A stretch of 64,000 nucleotides of DNA, taken from Torreya grandis (Eukaryota > Streptophyta > Pinopsida > Cupressales > Taxaceae). A program made the position numbers and the translations under genes. Below are positions 24,335-35,063 of this stretch, one piece after another (positions within the stretch are counted from its first letter, which is position 1; each line of letters starts with the position of its first letter). The stretch spans positions 547,001 through 611,000 of the forward strand of contig JARHVA010000638.1 of NCBI GenBank assembly GCA_037957365.1, written 5' to 3'. The notes below the pieces were generated by a model. It worked only from the letters and a program-made list of their open reading frames with translations. It was not told the DNA's origin and did not search any database.

Positions 24335-24348
24335 GCTCTGATACCACT
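24335..24348 (-). other. C2 primer-binding site (tRNA-iMet)
   Basis: The minus strand reads AGTGGTATCAGAGC immediately after the 5' LTR, a perfect match to the usual copia primer site. Confidence 0.9.
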
Positions 24349-25525
24349 TGTTAGGATCTTGCTCCACAAAAAGAGCACAATATGATTACCAAACCAAGCA
24401 ACTTAATATGCGGAAATTAACCAGAATCACAAGTAACTAGAATTCAGAATAACACATGATATGAGAGATAATACACAACTTGTATTAACACTTTTACAGA
24501 AAAGAATACAATAAAGAAGATGCCACTTCTTCTCCACCACCTTACAGAGGTTTCCCACACCTCAAGTGAACAGTAATTCTCTCCTCAAAGCTCTCTCTCT
24601 CAGGTCCCAACACCCAACTCAAACACAGAGTTGGTGTTCACCTCCAGTGCTCCACGCACACCACAAGTGCTCCACGCACTCCACAAGTACTCAAGATACT
24701 TCAAGTAGATCTCCCATGAACCTGCAAGAACCTGCTATTCAACAGACCATACTTATGGAAGGAACTGCCTTGCCTTCCTCTTAGCTCTCCATGTACTCCA
24801 CGTACATACCAATGAGTACACACCGTACTCCAAGTAGATCCTACCTGATCCTGCTCCCTGTTGTGTTGCTGTCCTATCTGATCTCCAACCTACAAATCAA
24901 TAAGTGGTTCTGCACACATGTGAACCTCGACCTTGCACACACACACACCTGTAGATCAACCGACCTTACTTGCCATGTAGATCTCCTATCGTAGCCATGC
25001 TCACCTGATGACCAAGATCATACATACCTGAAGAACCCAGCTGGCTCTCCAATCCAGCACCAACACGCCTGGTACTGCGGCACTAGGAGGAACGCACCAT
25101 TGCTCTACCTCTCTCTGAAGGAGCTATTTTCTCTCTTACTCCCTATCACAAGTTTCCAATACAACCATGATTCTATTATATAGATCTCATCCAAACAATA
25201 ATTAGACATCTAATTACAATAATTAGATCTGCAGCTCTCAGTCTATAATTAGCCCTGATCATGCAAACACTTGGTTCATCAACCAACTGCCCGTAATAAA
25301 CTCACAATTGAACCACACAGGTGACTGACGTCAGTCCCTGTCTGCCTGGAGGTGACCGACGTCAGCCGATCCCTGACCGACGTCGGTTGCTTCTCTTCAC
25401 TACCCTATCGACGTCGGCTGATCAGACCGACGCCGGTTGCTCTGACACTCAGCAACCTTCAGCAACCCCTCCAATGGCCTTCTCCATGTCTGCATCAGTG
25501 AAGCTTTTAGCTCCACAACCTAACA
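24349..25525 (-). repeat. C2 5' LTR, 1177 bp
   Basis: Near-identical to 21170-22315. It has a TATA box (CTATATAATAG, 25185-25173) and a longer palindrome cluster (25321-25442). The roughly 30-bp length difference between the two LTRs falls inside that cluster. Confidence 0.85.
25321..25442 (-). promoter_or_regulatory. C2 5' LTR cluster of ACCGACGTCGGT palindromes
   Basis: Five units: ACTGACGTCAGT (a perfect palindrome containing TGACGTCA, a bZIP site), ACCGACGTCAGC, ACCGACGTCGGT (a perfect palindrome of two CCGAC cores), ATCGACGTCGGC and ACCGACGCCGGT. They lie about 140-260 bp upstream of the TATA box in element orientation. The unit count is one more than in the sister LTR. Confidence 0.55.
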
Positions 25526-25730
25526 CCCTCATTCCAAATGATCAAAAGACATATCAAAACTTCATCAAGACATGTATCGATGCCTCACAACTTATTATTT
25601 ATCCTTATAGACCTGCAAATGTGCCATATCTCTCCAAACCATCAATCTAATCACTTTGTCATTAATGTATTAGTAAAACATTATCTCTTTGACATAAATG
25701 ACAAGCAAACATGAATGACCATGCTCAATA
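25526..25730 (-). repeat. S 5' LTR, remaining 205 bp
   Basis: Continues the S LTR after C2 (compare CATTCCAAATGATCAAAAG at about 14595) and ends ATGCTCAATA, where the sister ends ATGCTCAACA. Confidence 0.75.
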
Positions 25731-25735
25731 AATAA

Positions 25736-28700
25736 ATCTCACTATTAGTGTATCTATACATGTATGAACTAATACTTGAATTTGACTCAAAATAAGACAT
25801 TTGGGTTGACTTGTTGTGAATGCATGAAAGAGTCTCTGATAAATTAAAAGTGTATTTTTAGAATTTGATAAACATTTGAGATCAAATTGGACCTTGGTCA
25901 ACTTTTTAAATTTTGAAAAGTTTGACTTTATTTTGACTTTAGTTTGACTTTGATATTTGATCTTTAAATTTGAAATTGGAATTTGAATTGACTCAAAATA
26001 AGAATTGATTTGAAATTGGATTTACATTGGACTTTTAATTTGATTCAAACAAGTAGGATTTGGACATGAATATAAATGGGTAGTGTAATGGTGCCAAATA
26101 TACAAATTTAGATTTCAATTTGGATAAATAATGATGCTATGTAAATAGCGTAATGATACAACCGAATAATAAAACAATAAGAAGGTATAAAGATGGCCCA
26201 AAAATTGGGTAAGGTAACACTTTATCATGGAAATATAATATAATAATGGTATGGTATTAAGATAATGTTAATTTGGTTTGAATTGATGTTTTTAAAAGGT
26301 TATAATCAATTATAATACATGACAACAATCAAAACAAGACACTTAGTAAGAACAAGCCCTATTTTTAATATTAAAATGGGATTGCATCACAATCATTGAT
26401 CCTTCAATATACTAACTTTGAGAGGATAATTTTAAGGATTAATTTAATAAAGGATTTAAATTTAGGTGAAATACCCACCCTCTCTAAAATTTCATATGTG
26501 ATAGGTAATCTTCAGGGGGTTTTACCTTTGCACCCCTGCATCAGTGATGGTTATATGGACAATAAGTCTTAATCTAAATTTTTTGGTGGCTTACTAGATG
26601 ATCCCTAAATGGAAAAAAATACATCAAAGAAGAGATCCAAGTGTTGGGTTGTAAGTAGGAGGTTACATCACATACCGAAGAGACCTTGGATTCTTTTATG
26701 GTGATGTCTAATGGTTAGCATTTGGATTTAACCCATTGATTTTATAAAACCCTTTATGGATAATTTTATTAGGCCCTAACAATACCTGCCAATCATTTAT
26801 ATCCCCCATCAGATGAATGGGGCTAGTACAAATGTTGGGATATCAACCCCAGTCACCACACACTAAGGACGTGTGAGAATGTAATAAACTCTACCCCACA
26901 TAGTTGAAAGTAAAAAGGAAAGAAGTGGTTGTTTCTAATTCATAGGACCTCACAAATGGGCAATAGAAGATCATACACCAAATGTTATTTTAGATAAACA
27001 AGAAAGAAAATAAAACATTTAAACAAATAACACAAAAGTAAGTGTTGTAAAATCTCTCAATGAAAGGTAGGTTCTTTGGTTAAGAACTAAATCAAAATAT
27101 GAGTGAAAACTTATTTATTTTAGTCAAATAAAACCAATATTTTAATTCACTAAACTTGCAAAAAAAAAATTATAGGGTTATAATGTGGTTTTAGGCAAGC
27201 AAGGGAATTTAAAATGTTATAGTTTTAACTCTTGGGAAAAAGTCACACAAGGTGATCTCACCTTTTAGCAAAGTGACCTCATCATTTTGTAGTCAATTAA
27301 AACCTAGTCTAGTGATTTCATTTATTAGTAGGATGATCTCACCATTTTTTGGGACAATATCACCATTTTTAATAAAATAACAACATAAAAACATGGTTTG
27401 TCTTTCTATAAACTCACTTATTATCAATTTGTTCTTATCAATGTGCAATTCATTCTCACCAATTTGTTAAAACATGAAGGGATGTAGAGATCCAAGAGTG
27501 CAAAGCTACCATTCAACAGGTCAATATTTCCACTTATTAAAGTAAACTCACTTATACATAGGGTGATATCACCATTTTTAAGAAGTCATAGATAATCAAG
27601 ATTTAAAAAAACCATTCAAAAGGTCAATCTCACCATTGTGCAATTCATTCTCATCAATTTCTTAAAAACATAGAGAAAATGGAATGTGAAACTATTGATC
27701 TACAGATCGATCTTGCCATTCATAGGAACGAACCCACTAACACATAGGGTGATATTATTGATGCTTAGGAGATAAAAATGGAATAATTAGTCAAAAAATA
27801 AATAATTCAAGGTTAAAGAGTGATATGATTTCCTAATTAGAAGATCAATAAGGTCTTGAAGAGGTTTTTGAGGTGTGTAGGTCTCACCAGACATGCCAAA
27901 TGTAAACCAAAATTACAATAGATGTTAGTTTATTTGTTAGCTATTATGGATCAAAAAAATTCACAAAACACAACTTGTCAAACATGAATCCTCTGAATGG
28001 GAAAGACTTGAAGCAAAAAAATTAACAATGTAAATCTAAACAAGACATTTTCACCTTTGTTTGGATGTTTCCTTTGAAGTCGACACACATACATGTTTGT
28101 GTCTAGATGTAGAGCTCAAAGACTTCATCAATGTCCCGGTATGAAATCTATCAACATCTCTCCAAGCACTACTTGAAATTATTTTTGGACCAATTAGAAT
28201 AAAAGTGGTGAAGTTTTCTTTGAATTTCTATAGAGTTTATTTGCACTGAAAAGCTTATATATAATGGAGGTAGGACCTTCAATTTATAGAAATGGTGAAT
28301 GATTAATGACTGTCCATCTTGAACTCTAAATGGGGTGCTAGGAATGAGTCCTCAAATTTCATTAATGAAATAATTTTAAGATGTAAGATGGAGGGACAAG
28401 CTAACATTTATGAGGCATCGTTCAACATATCTAATATTTATTGTAATAATGTTGATATTTTGCCAACTCTGACAACTTGGCCTATGATGTCATGATGATG
28501 TGACCATTTTGTTGAATTTTAAATTTGAATAATTATAATATTAGCCAATTCAATGGATTTTTTACTTAAGGATAAGTTAGCTTCTTAATTTGATTTTATT
28601 ATCCAATTAATCCAACTTAGCCTTTTGTGCAATATTGATATTTGAATAATTATCTCATTTAATTGGTTGAAAATGTCATTTACAAAGCAATAATTTGGCT

Positions 28701-28879
28701 TAGAGAGAATTATATGAAGTTGACATTTTTTCATCGTGCATTACCCTAATCAGGTATGCCCCAATGTGTTTCAAAAGATTCACATGATGGGTGTAGATGA
28801 ATTAGATTATTTCAATGGTTTTTGGCTTGATTCATGCATTATTATAGAAGTGATTTTGATTTGTAATTTCAACATAAAA
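25736..28879. other. AT-rich unassigned region
   Basis: About 3.1 kb with no recognisable gene on either strand. The first 400 bp are T-rich with recurring TTTGACTTT and TTGAATTTG words. If S inserted into Gy1, this could be the displaced 5' part of Gy1, but I found no primer site to prove it. 27240-27770 holds degenerate repeats listed separately. The small ORF at 28736-28918 has no recognisable content. Confidence 0.4.
27240..27770. repeat. Degenerate repeats around GGTGATNTCACCATTTTT
   Basis: Loosely spaced copies: GGTGATCTCACCTTTT near 27251, GATGATCTCACCATTTT near 27331, AATATCACCATTTTT near 27353, GGTGATATCACCATTTTT near 27561, GTCAATCTCACCATT near 27620 and GATCGATCTTGCCATT near 27703. 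The core is a dyad (GGTGATATCACC is a perfect palindrome). Spacing is irregular. Confidence 0.5.
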
Positions 28880-29789
28880 GTAGTGAAAATTAGATGTCTA
28901 CACCCCCAATTATATTAAGGTATAAAGGATGAGGGTACCATAGACATGGACATCAATTATTAGGTTACCTAGGTCAGAGTAATTGGGTGGAACTACATTT
29001 CCCAACATGGTTTTTGCAAGTTATCCAACTAATTGGATAGTATTTGGGTCCTTCCGCTTCCAACCATGTTTATTTAAGCATAATTCCTAGATAGATTTGG
29101 TGTATATGGGGATGTTTTTTATGTCTTGAAATAATGATATTTTGAAGCAAATAATTTTAAGTTGTCTTATAAAATAAATTTCATATCAATGTTTTTATTT
29201 CTAGAGGTTTAATATCTTGGCCCCAAAGGAGGGGTGTTAGGCCCTTCTTGACTCGTATATGTGTTTGGTTCAAGGGTATAAATTTTATTAGATGGTTGTG
29301 AGTTAGTGACTATGTCAGGGACAATGTTAGGGATTACTTTAAGAGTTTTCATTATTATGGATGAGGTGGTTTATGGGAGTATTATACCTAAACAAAGTTG
29401 TACTTCATCTAAATCCATAGACTAAGTTGGGTATTACATTATTTTTTTAGTGTGTGTCAATTAAACCAACTTATTTTTAGGGTTTGGTATAGGTCAAGAA
29501 ATCAATTTTGATTGTCAATGTGTTAATTAGTTATTAGGAGATAAGGTTGGCTATTGTTGTTTTTCTAGTTGTGAATATTGTGAAAAATTAGCATGTTGAT
29601 TAAACCATGGTTGTTTCCATTGGTTGGGAGGGTAATTTCATTATTTATTATAATTTTTATACTTCCATGGTTGATTCTAATTTAGACATAGCCATGAGAT
29701 ATTGTTGTCAAGGTTGATTTTGAGATTGCTACCAATTGGTCATAAGTTGGAAGTTTTGTTGTGAGCAAATCTATCTCTAAGGTGGTGTT

Positions 29790-30960
29790 GGGTCCAAGGA
29801 TTAGATCCATACCAATTAGGATTAGAAATTAAAAATTAATAATTAAAGGATGAACAATTTGATGGCATACCAGATTCGATTATCTTTGTGACCATGGTTT
29901 CCTCTAAGCCACATAGAAAATTTATTCTCCATCTTCTCTAATTTCATGAAACTATATTTCTTTGGGGTTCTCCTATGTTATACTTACCACTTTTTACTAA
30001 ACAACATGGCATTTATTGTCTTTTCTATTTATGTCAATCTAGATAATACTCAGTCAAAACATGTTCTATTTCTTCTTGTTTCCTCCATGTATGTAGCATG
30101 ACTAATTTTGTATCCAAGTGAATGATGATATCTTATTTCATATCATGAAAGAAATTTATTAACTCCATCCATGAGAGTTTTTTGGTTTCTTTGGAAGATG
30201 AATGCAATGTTTTGTCATTACAAGTCTTCTTTATCATGGACCTTGAGTAGTTTATAAATTAGATAGTGAGCTCATAAAATGAAATTTGTGATATGTCTTT
30301 ACTACTCATCAGATACAGTGCTTTGAGACATTCTTCCTTAATTATCTTAAATAATACCAATTTTATGGATTCTTGGTCCATTGTAGTTTATTTATATATT
30401 TTCAAGCTAAAAATAATTTTCTCTCCAAGTAGTCTCCCAATGGTTCATCTTCATTTCGTAACATTCAAAATCATGTAGTCCATTCATTTAAAGTAACCTT
30501 GGTATTTAGAGAGGAAATTTGTCCTTCATATCCTTCCAAGTGAAGATTACATCTCTCCCTAACCCCATAAACCATCTAAGATTTGAATCCTTGAGGATAG
30601 TTGGAAATAATTTCAGCTTTTGAGTATCCTAGTTGTAGTCATAACTACAACATGAGAGATCAAAATCAAAGAGGACTGTGTCAAGATCTTCATTTTCCAT
30701 TCTACTAAAGTTGGGAAAATTAGAGAGAGGAATATTTTTCATGGGTTCCATACCTATAGGGGTATTGATGTAAAATTTAAAGGGTGTGGCTTCATTGACA
30801 TATTTTTCTCCTTAGAGGTCCCCCATGGTCTTCCAAACTACTTGTAAACCAGATATTTCTTCCACACACTCTTCAAATGATTTGTTAATTTTAGCCCAAG
30901 GTGAGTAATAAATAGTGAATTTTATAAGGGAGAGGAAAATATTTTGATTAGGGGTTATAG
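29790..30960 (-). pseudogene. Gy3 gag (decayed)
   Basis: Colinear with the better-kept Gy2 gag at 57649-56582. The + strand shares blocks such as CCATGGTTTCCT (29892) with 56717, and TTCCAAGTGAAGAT (30534) with the matching Gy2 site near 57357. Stops and frameshifts prevent any long frame. The C-terminal Q/N-rich part corresponds to about 29790-29870. Confidence 0.55.
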
Positions 30961-30969
30961 AGCAAGACT

Positions 30970-31350
30970 TATTAGAAACTCTTTCATAATTTTAACAAAT
31001 ATGTCTTAATCAACTAGTTTAGTGAGTTCAACAAGTTCTATAGTTCTGATTTTCTTTTTGGGGATAGAAGGGCTTTAGATTCTCTTTTGGGGAAGAGTTT
31101 AGGTGAGGATGGAGGGAGTTGAATACCATATTCTTGAGTGTAGGGTGTCCAGATAGATAGTTTTTGAAATGATGTAAATATGTCTTTCTCAGAGAAATGA
31201 GGATCCTCTTGTTCCTTGCTCTTGGATTGTTTTACTAATTCAGATAAGAACCCCTCTACTACTATCTCTTATATATTTTTAGGTGACAACCATGAACTAA
31301 CTATTGGTGTTATTTTGTGACTTATAGTTGTTTCAGGTGGTGACTCTCCT
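30970..31350 (-). pseudogene. Gy3 upstream ORF (ORF0 homologue)
   Basis: One minus-strand frame with a few stops reads EGFLSELVKQSKSKEQED, then LSIWTPYTQEYGIQLPPSSP, then KLFPKRESKALLSPKRKSEL. It aligns with the Gy2 ORF at 58214-57747, which has KEEFLARLIA, LSPHTQESDVFF and KFLGKEAFKAILAPRR. Two independent decayed copies share protein-level similarity, including the T/S-P-Y/H-T-Q-E and K(A)-L/I-L-S/A-P-K/R-R blocks. This supports a real protein between PBS and gag. Function unknown. Confidence 0.5.
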
Positions 31351-31650
31351 ACATACAAATCAAAATGGTATATTCATAAATTTAAATATAGTAAAGTTCA
31401 CTACATACAAATCAACCAATCTTCATTTGTGATTATGCATACCATGTCATGTATAATTTTAGTCTGAAATGGTATTTTTCATGTTTTTCTTACTCTAATT
31501 TTCAAAAATATAAATTATTAAAATATAAAAAGTAGAAAAATCAATCTATAAATGCAAAAAAAATTAAGCTAAGAAAGCAGGAAATTTTATGCTGAGAAAA
31601 TAAGAAATCTAATCCAACCTTATTGAGATCCTAATGCTTGACACATATCC

Positions 31651-31667
31651 CTATAAATGATGCCAAA
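31651..31667 (-). other. Gy3 primer-binding site, decayed
   Basis: The minus strand reads TTTTGGCATCATTTATAG next to the inner LTR end. It corresponds to the Gy2 site and to the TGGCGCCGTTGCCGGGGA type seen in Tat/Athila elements, with CpG and GC sites decayed. Confidence 0.5.
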
Positions 31668-31668
31668 A

Positions 31669-33057
31669 TGATGAGCATATTTAAATTATAAATTAAATCT
31701 AATGTAATTGATCAATGTTTATGTACAACCTTACTGATCAATGATGGTACAAAGCAATCACTTGGTTTATCAATCCTACTACTTTCACTAATTGTTAACC
31801 CAGGGCATGTATTTGACAAGATGTCGACATATTATATGCAACACTAGTTCTTTTGGAGGTTAAGAAGCTATAATTTTTGCATAGAAAAACACACTTGTAT
31901 AAACTAAATTACATAAAAATAAAGTAAAAGAAATTAAATAACACTTGTGAGAAATGAATTACTAAAAGGAATTGATCTATTAATTTATCTTTTTGGAAGC
32001 TTCCTAATATAGAATTAAGAATGATCACACAAATACCAATTAATTTTACCAAATTAAACTTATGAATGCTAGAAGCACATACATAAAACTAAAATTATAA
32101 ATGATCACACAACAAAAATAATAATTAATTAATGGATCAATATCTTCACCACAACTCCTTGTGAGGGAGCCCCCCTTGATCAGATTTGAGTTCCAATCCT
32201 TCCTCTGAGTAAAAATTCTCTACTTCAAATCACATCTTCTCGCATCATGAACCTATATCAATGTGTGTATTGCTACAACAAATATTACAAAGCTTTAGAT
32301 TGTGACTCTTATCTTTACTCAATATTTCCTATCCAATATTCAATACTCTATTATTTCTTTACATCATGCTCTTTAATAGAGAAGGCATGTTCTTTATTAT
32401 TATTATCTATTTACAATGTAATTTGACTTTTACCCTAGCTTCTTAATAGAATTTATGAAAAAAATATACTTAAGCTAAATGACAAATCAATACAACAATT
32501 GGTTGCATGGTTATAAGGATTGGGAAGCACAATCCATAGGTAAAAAAGTGTTAATGATGCATTTGGACATTGATCTTACTTTCCCTAGACTCTAGGATTC
32601 ATCCTCTATATTCTGCTAACTATTAAAACTTAGCATGTGTAATAGTAAAGACTACAGATAATTGTTATAGTTTTTTTATAGGTTGTAATAATTGTCATAT
32701 AGTTGTTACGAGTTATGACAAACATATTTTTTAGTTGTTATGGGTTACACCAGATGTCTCTACAATTGCTACGGGTTAAAATGAATGTCTTTTATAGTTT
32801 TTATAGGTTAGAACACCAATTTACCTTTGTTATCAATTGGCTACTTAGTTACTACATATTAGCTACATAATTGCTACAGGTTAGTCTACCCAATTGCTAA
32901 AGGGTAGATATTGGTTCCTTTTATATCATAACTCATCTTTGAGATCCATTTGCACTGAATTATTAGTAGAGCCAAAATAGCAATGAAAGTACATGATGCA
33001 AACTTATTCATGAAATAAAAAATTTAAACATAAAACAAAAAAGATGTGCACATCATA
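31669..33057 (-). repeat. Gy3 5' LTR, about 1.39 kb
   Basis: Matches the Gy2 LTR in patches: GACAAGATGTCGACATATTATATGC (31818) against the Gy2 GATAGGATGATGTCATTG segment (58568), and GAGCCCCCTTGATC (32167) against GGGGGCCCTTCCTCC (58840). The outer end near CACATCATA (33057) compares with CTCATCACA at the Gy2 LTR end. Boundaries are by eye. No 3' partner is in the window. Confidence 0.5.
32660..32910. repeat. Degenerate roughly 43-bp tandem repeat in Gy3 LTR
   Basis: About six irregular units built on AATTGCTACGGGTTA (for example AGTTGTTACGAGTTATGAC, AGTTGTTATGGGTTACACC, AATTGCTACGGGTTAAAAT and AATTGCTACAGGTTAGTCT). Confidence 0.55.
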
Positions 33058-33089
33058 CTCTTCTAGTATTATTTGATAAAATTAGTAAA

Positions 33090-33420
33090 AAACCAACTTT
33101 ATGTACTTATGATTAGAAAAATGGAATCAATAAATAAGGTTCTAGGTGATCATTCAATGCTTAATTTCTTAACTCATAATTTTTCATTGCATATCTCGAT
33201 GACATATTGATTTTTAGTAGAACAAAGGAAAATAATTGCAACATTTGCACCAAGTGCTTGAGAAGTTGATAGATGAAAATTTTATCATAAATTTGAAGAA
33301 ATGCAGTTTCATGCAGAAATAATTGGTATGATTTGGATTTATGATTTCTCAAAAAGGTTTGAATATGGATCTAGAAAAGGTGCGAGTTATATTGGATTGG
33401 TCATCACCATGTAAAAAAAT
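33090..33420 (+). pseudogene. Gy4 reverse transcriptase fragment
   Basis: An upstream scrap resembling APTTFCTLMN (33095-33115) precedes FIAYLDDILIFSRTKE (33183-33230). The catalytic YLDD is intact at 33192-33203. After a frameshift come the remnants of HLRQVLEKL and ENFIINLKKCSFMQ (about 33245-33320). The minus ORF at 33161-33352 is antisense. Upstream RT motifs are lost at the Gy3 junction. Confidence 0.75.
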
Positions 33421-33593
33421 TTAGGTACATAATTTTAATTACTAATGAGTTTTTACAAAAAAAATCATCAGTAATTTTAGTGGGACATGCGCAATAATCA
33501 CATCTATAATGCACAAAGATAGAAGGGATTTTGTATGGAAAATAAAAGTAAAGCATAGTTTTACATTAGAAGAAAAAAAATATTTATCAACCA

Positions 33594-33803
33594 ATGTTGG
33601 CATTGTCATATTTCAATAAGGTATTTCAAGTAGATTGTGATGCAAGTGGCAAAATAATAGGAGTGGTATTGAGTCAACAAGGAAGACCTATCACATATTT
33701 GAGTGATAAATTAAATGATGTGAAGCATAAATATTATATATATGATCAAGATTTTTGTGTTATAGTGCAAATAGTAAAGAAATGGACATTATTTGTTGCC
33801 TAA
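33594..33803 (+). pseudogene. Gy4 RNase H fragment
   Basis: An open 69-codon frame: LALSYFNKVFQVDCDASGK, then GVVLSQQGRPITYLSDKL, then KYYIYDQDFCVIVQIVKKW. This is the Ty3 RNase H start, with the CDASG block (first catalytic Asp) and the Y-S/D-x-x-F block (the Glu position reads Asp). The rest of the domain is broken beyond 33803. Confidence 0.8.
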
Positions 33804-34825
33804 GGAGTTTATATTGTTTATATCCCATCAAGCACTATAATTCATTAATAATCAGAGTAAGTTAAATCAAATACATATGAAGTGGGTTTAACTCCTACAA
33901 ATTTATTCATTCTTATTGAATTACAGGAGTGGAAAATAAAACATGGTTGCAAATGTGTTGAGCCACAAAGTCATTTTGTTAAATGAACTAAGAGTGGAAG
34001 TCATAAGATTTAATCTTAAGAAAGAACAATATAAGAAAGATGAATATTTTATATATGCATGAAAAGCATGTGCAAAACTAGTGAGTGAAGATAGATCACA
34101 ATGGTTAGATTTTTTTGTTCAAGATGGATGGTTATTCTAAGGAGCAAAATTGTGTATACCAAGAGGCTCATGATAACATAAAAGCACAGTGGAGGTTTGG
34201 CAGATCATTTTGGTTATGAAAAAACATTAGCGCGTGTAGTGAAAAATTATTATTGGCTGAAAATGGTTATGGATGTGCTCAAATATGTTTAGGGGTGTAG
34301 AGTTTTCCAACTAGCAAAAGGAAGAAGTTATAATGTAGGGTTGTATCAATTGTTGCCTATTCCAGAGAAATCATGGGAGGATATAATCATGTATTTTGTT
34401 TTAGGTTTTCCTAAAACATAGAGAGAAAATGATTTTATGTTTGTAATTATAAATATATTTTCAAAGATGACACATTTTTTTGTTTGTATGAAAAAAAAGT
34501 GATGCAATAAAACTTGATAACTTTTTTTTAGGGAGATTGTGAGGTTTCATAGTTTGTTGCATAGCATAGGCTTTTATAGAGATGTGAAATTTGTTGGAAT
34601 TTTCTAGAGAAAGTTGTAGAAGAAGTTGAAAACAAATATAAAATTTAATTCAGCATGCCATCTTTAGATGGATGGACAAATAGTAGTCAATAGGAGTTTG
34701 GGTAATTTTTTGAGATGTTTAATTGAAGGTGAGCTAGGAACATGGGATAATATTATGGTGCAAACTAATTTTTCATATAATAATTATGTGAATGGGAGTA
34801 CAAGAAAGAAAGACACCATTTCAAA
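33804..34825 (+). pseudogene. Gy4 integrase N-terminal and core fragment
   Basis: Across frameshifts I read a post-RNase H block (VANVLSHKV, about 33942-33970), then LIQDGWLF-like and KLCIPRGS (34115-34170), HFGYEKTLARVVKNYYWLKM (34208-34265) and LAKGRSYNVGLYQLLPIPE (34313-34365). Next is MYFVLGFPKT (34389-34420), where the first catalytic Asp of M-D-F-V-x-G is Tyr (34392-34394). Then come FSKMTHFFV and the GQ/VVNRSLGNFLRCL block (34672-34720). The frame is cut at 34826 by an LTR element. Integrase would be inactive. Confidence 0.75.
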
Positions 34826-35050
34826 TGTTAGATATTTGATCCAAGGTTTATTATGTATTATCTTTAATTATTATAGTTAGCAATTTTATAGGCTTGTTAT
34901 TGTCTTAGTTGGTTTATGGGAATTGGTTACATCCCGTAACCACCCATAAAATCTTTATATGATTTCACCCTTCTTTGTAAAACTATCTTTCATGGAAAAG
35001 AATTCATGATGTAATTTTATTGGTTGTTCATGTTGATATCTGGGCCAACA
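34826..35050 (+). repeat. 5' LTR of the small LTR element
   Basis: 225 bp, TGTTAG...CCAACA, matching 37188-37432 apart from a roughly 20-bp AT-rich stretch (AAAATAATACAATACAATAT) present only in the 3' copy. Confidence 0.8.
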
Positions 35051-35051
35051 G

Positions 35052-35063
35052 TGATATCAGAGC
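35052..35063 (+). other. Primer-binding site of the small LTR element
   Basis: TGATATCAGAGC beside the 5' LTR. Canonical TGGTATCAGAGC with one change. Confidence 0.75.

Larger units (their letters stand above)
21170..25525 (-). mobile_element. C2: young, internally scrambled Ty1/copia element
   Basis: LTRs at 21170-22315 and 24349-25525 are almost identical by eye apart from scattered changes and one roughly 30-bp indel. On the minus strand a perfect tRNA-iMet primer site (TGGTATCAGAGC, 24346-24335) follows the 5' LTR, and a PPT (CTCCAAGTGGGAGAT, 22330-22316) precedes the 3' LTR. The inside is only 2.03 kb and holds short, out-of-order-free but heavily deleted pol pieces. It is flanked by CCTCAT on both sides, with one extra C on the right. 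The empty site survives in the other S LTR. LTR, PPT and pol resemble C4, which suggests C2 is a non-autonomous derivative of that family. Confidence 0.85.
11771..25730 (-). mobile_element. S: Sirevirus-like, gag-only LTR element with 3-kb LTRs (contains C2)
   Basis: Two direct copies of a roughly 3-kb sequence (11771-14784; 18453-21169 plus 25526-25730) flank 3.7 kb. On the minus strand the internal end at 18451-18439 reads TTGGTATTAGAGC, a one-mismatch tRNA-iMet primer site. The opposite internal end has a polypurine tract (CGGGGAGAT, 14793-14785). The inside encodes a coiled-coil, zinc-knuckle gag and no pol domain that I can find. Several more PPT-like tracts precede the 3' LTR, a trait described for sireviruses. 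Flanks AAGAA and AATAA are a likely target duplication with one change. C2 later entered the 5' LTR. Confidence 0.75.
28880..33057 (-). mobile_element. Gy3: 5' half of an Athila-like Ty3/gypsy element
   Basis: The minus strand carries a 5' LTR (33057-31669), a decayed primer site (31667-31651), an upstream ORF (about 31350-30970), gag (about 30960-29790) and the start of the protease region (about 28990-28880, PPNYSDLGNLIIDVHV). The whole block is colinear with 55.93-58.45 kb of Gy2. Everything beyond the protease start is missing, so the element was truncated near 28880. Its outer LTR end abuts the chromovirus RT at about 33060, which suggests Gy3 inserted into Gy4 or that the two were joined by a deletion. 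Confidence 0.65.

Noticed and set aside
24335..24348. tRNA-like sequence TGGTATCAGAGC as part of a tRNA gene
   Set aside because: It is the 12-base primer-binding site next to an LTR. No cloverleaf or A/B boxes surround it. Same for 42753-42764 and 35052-35063.
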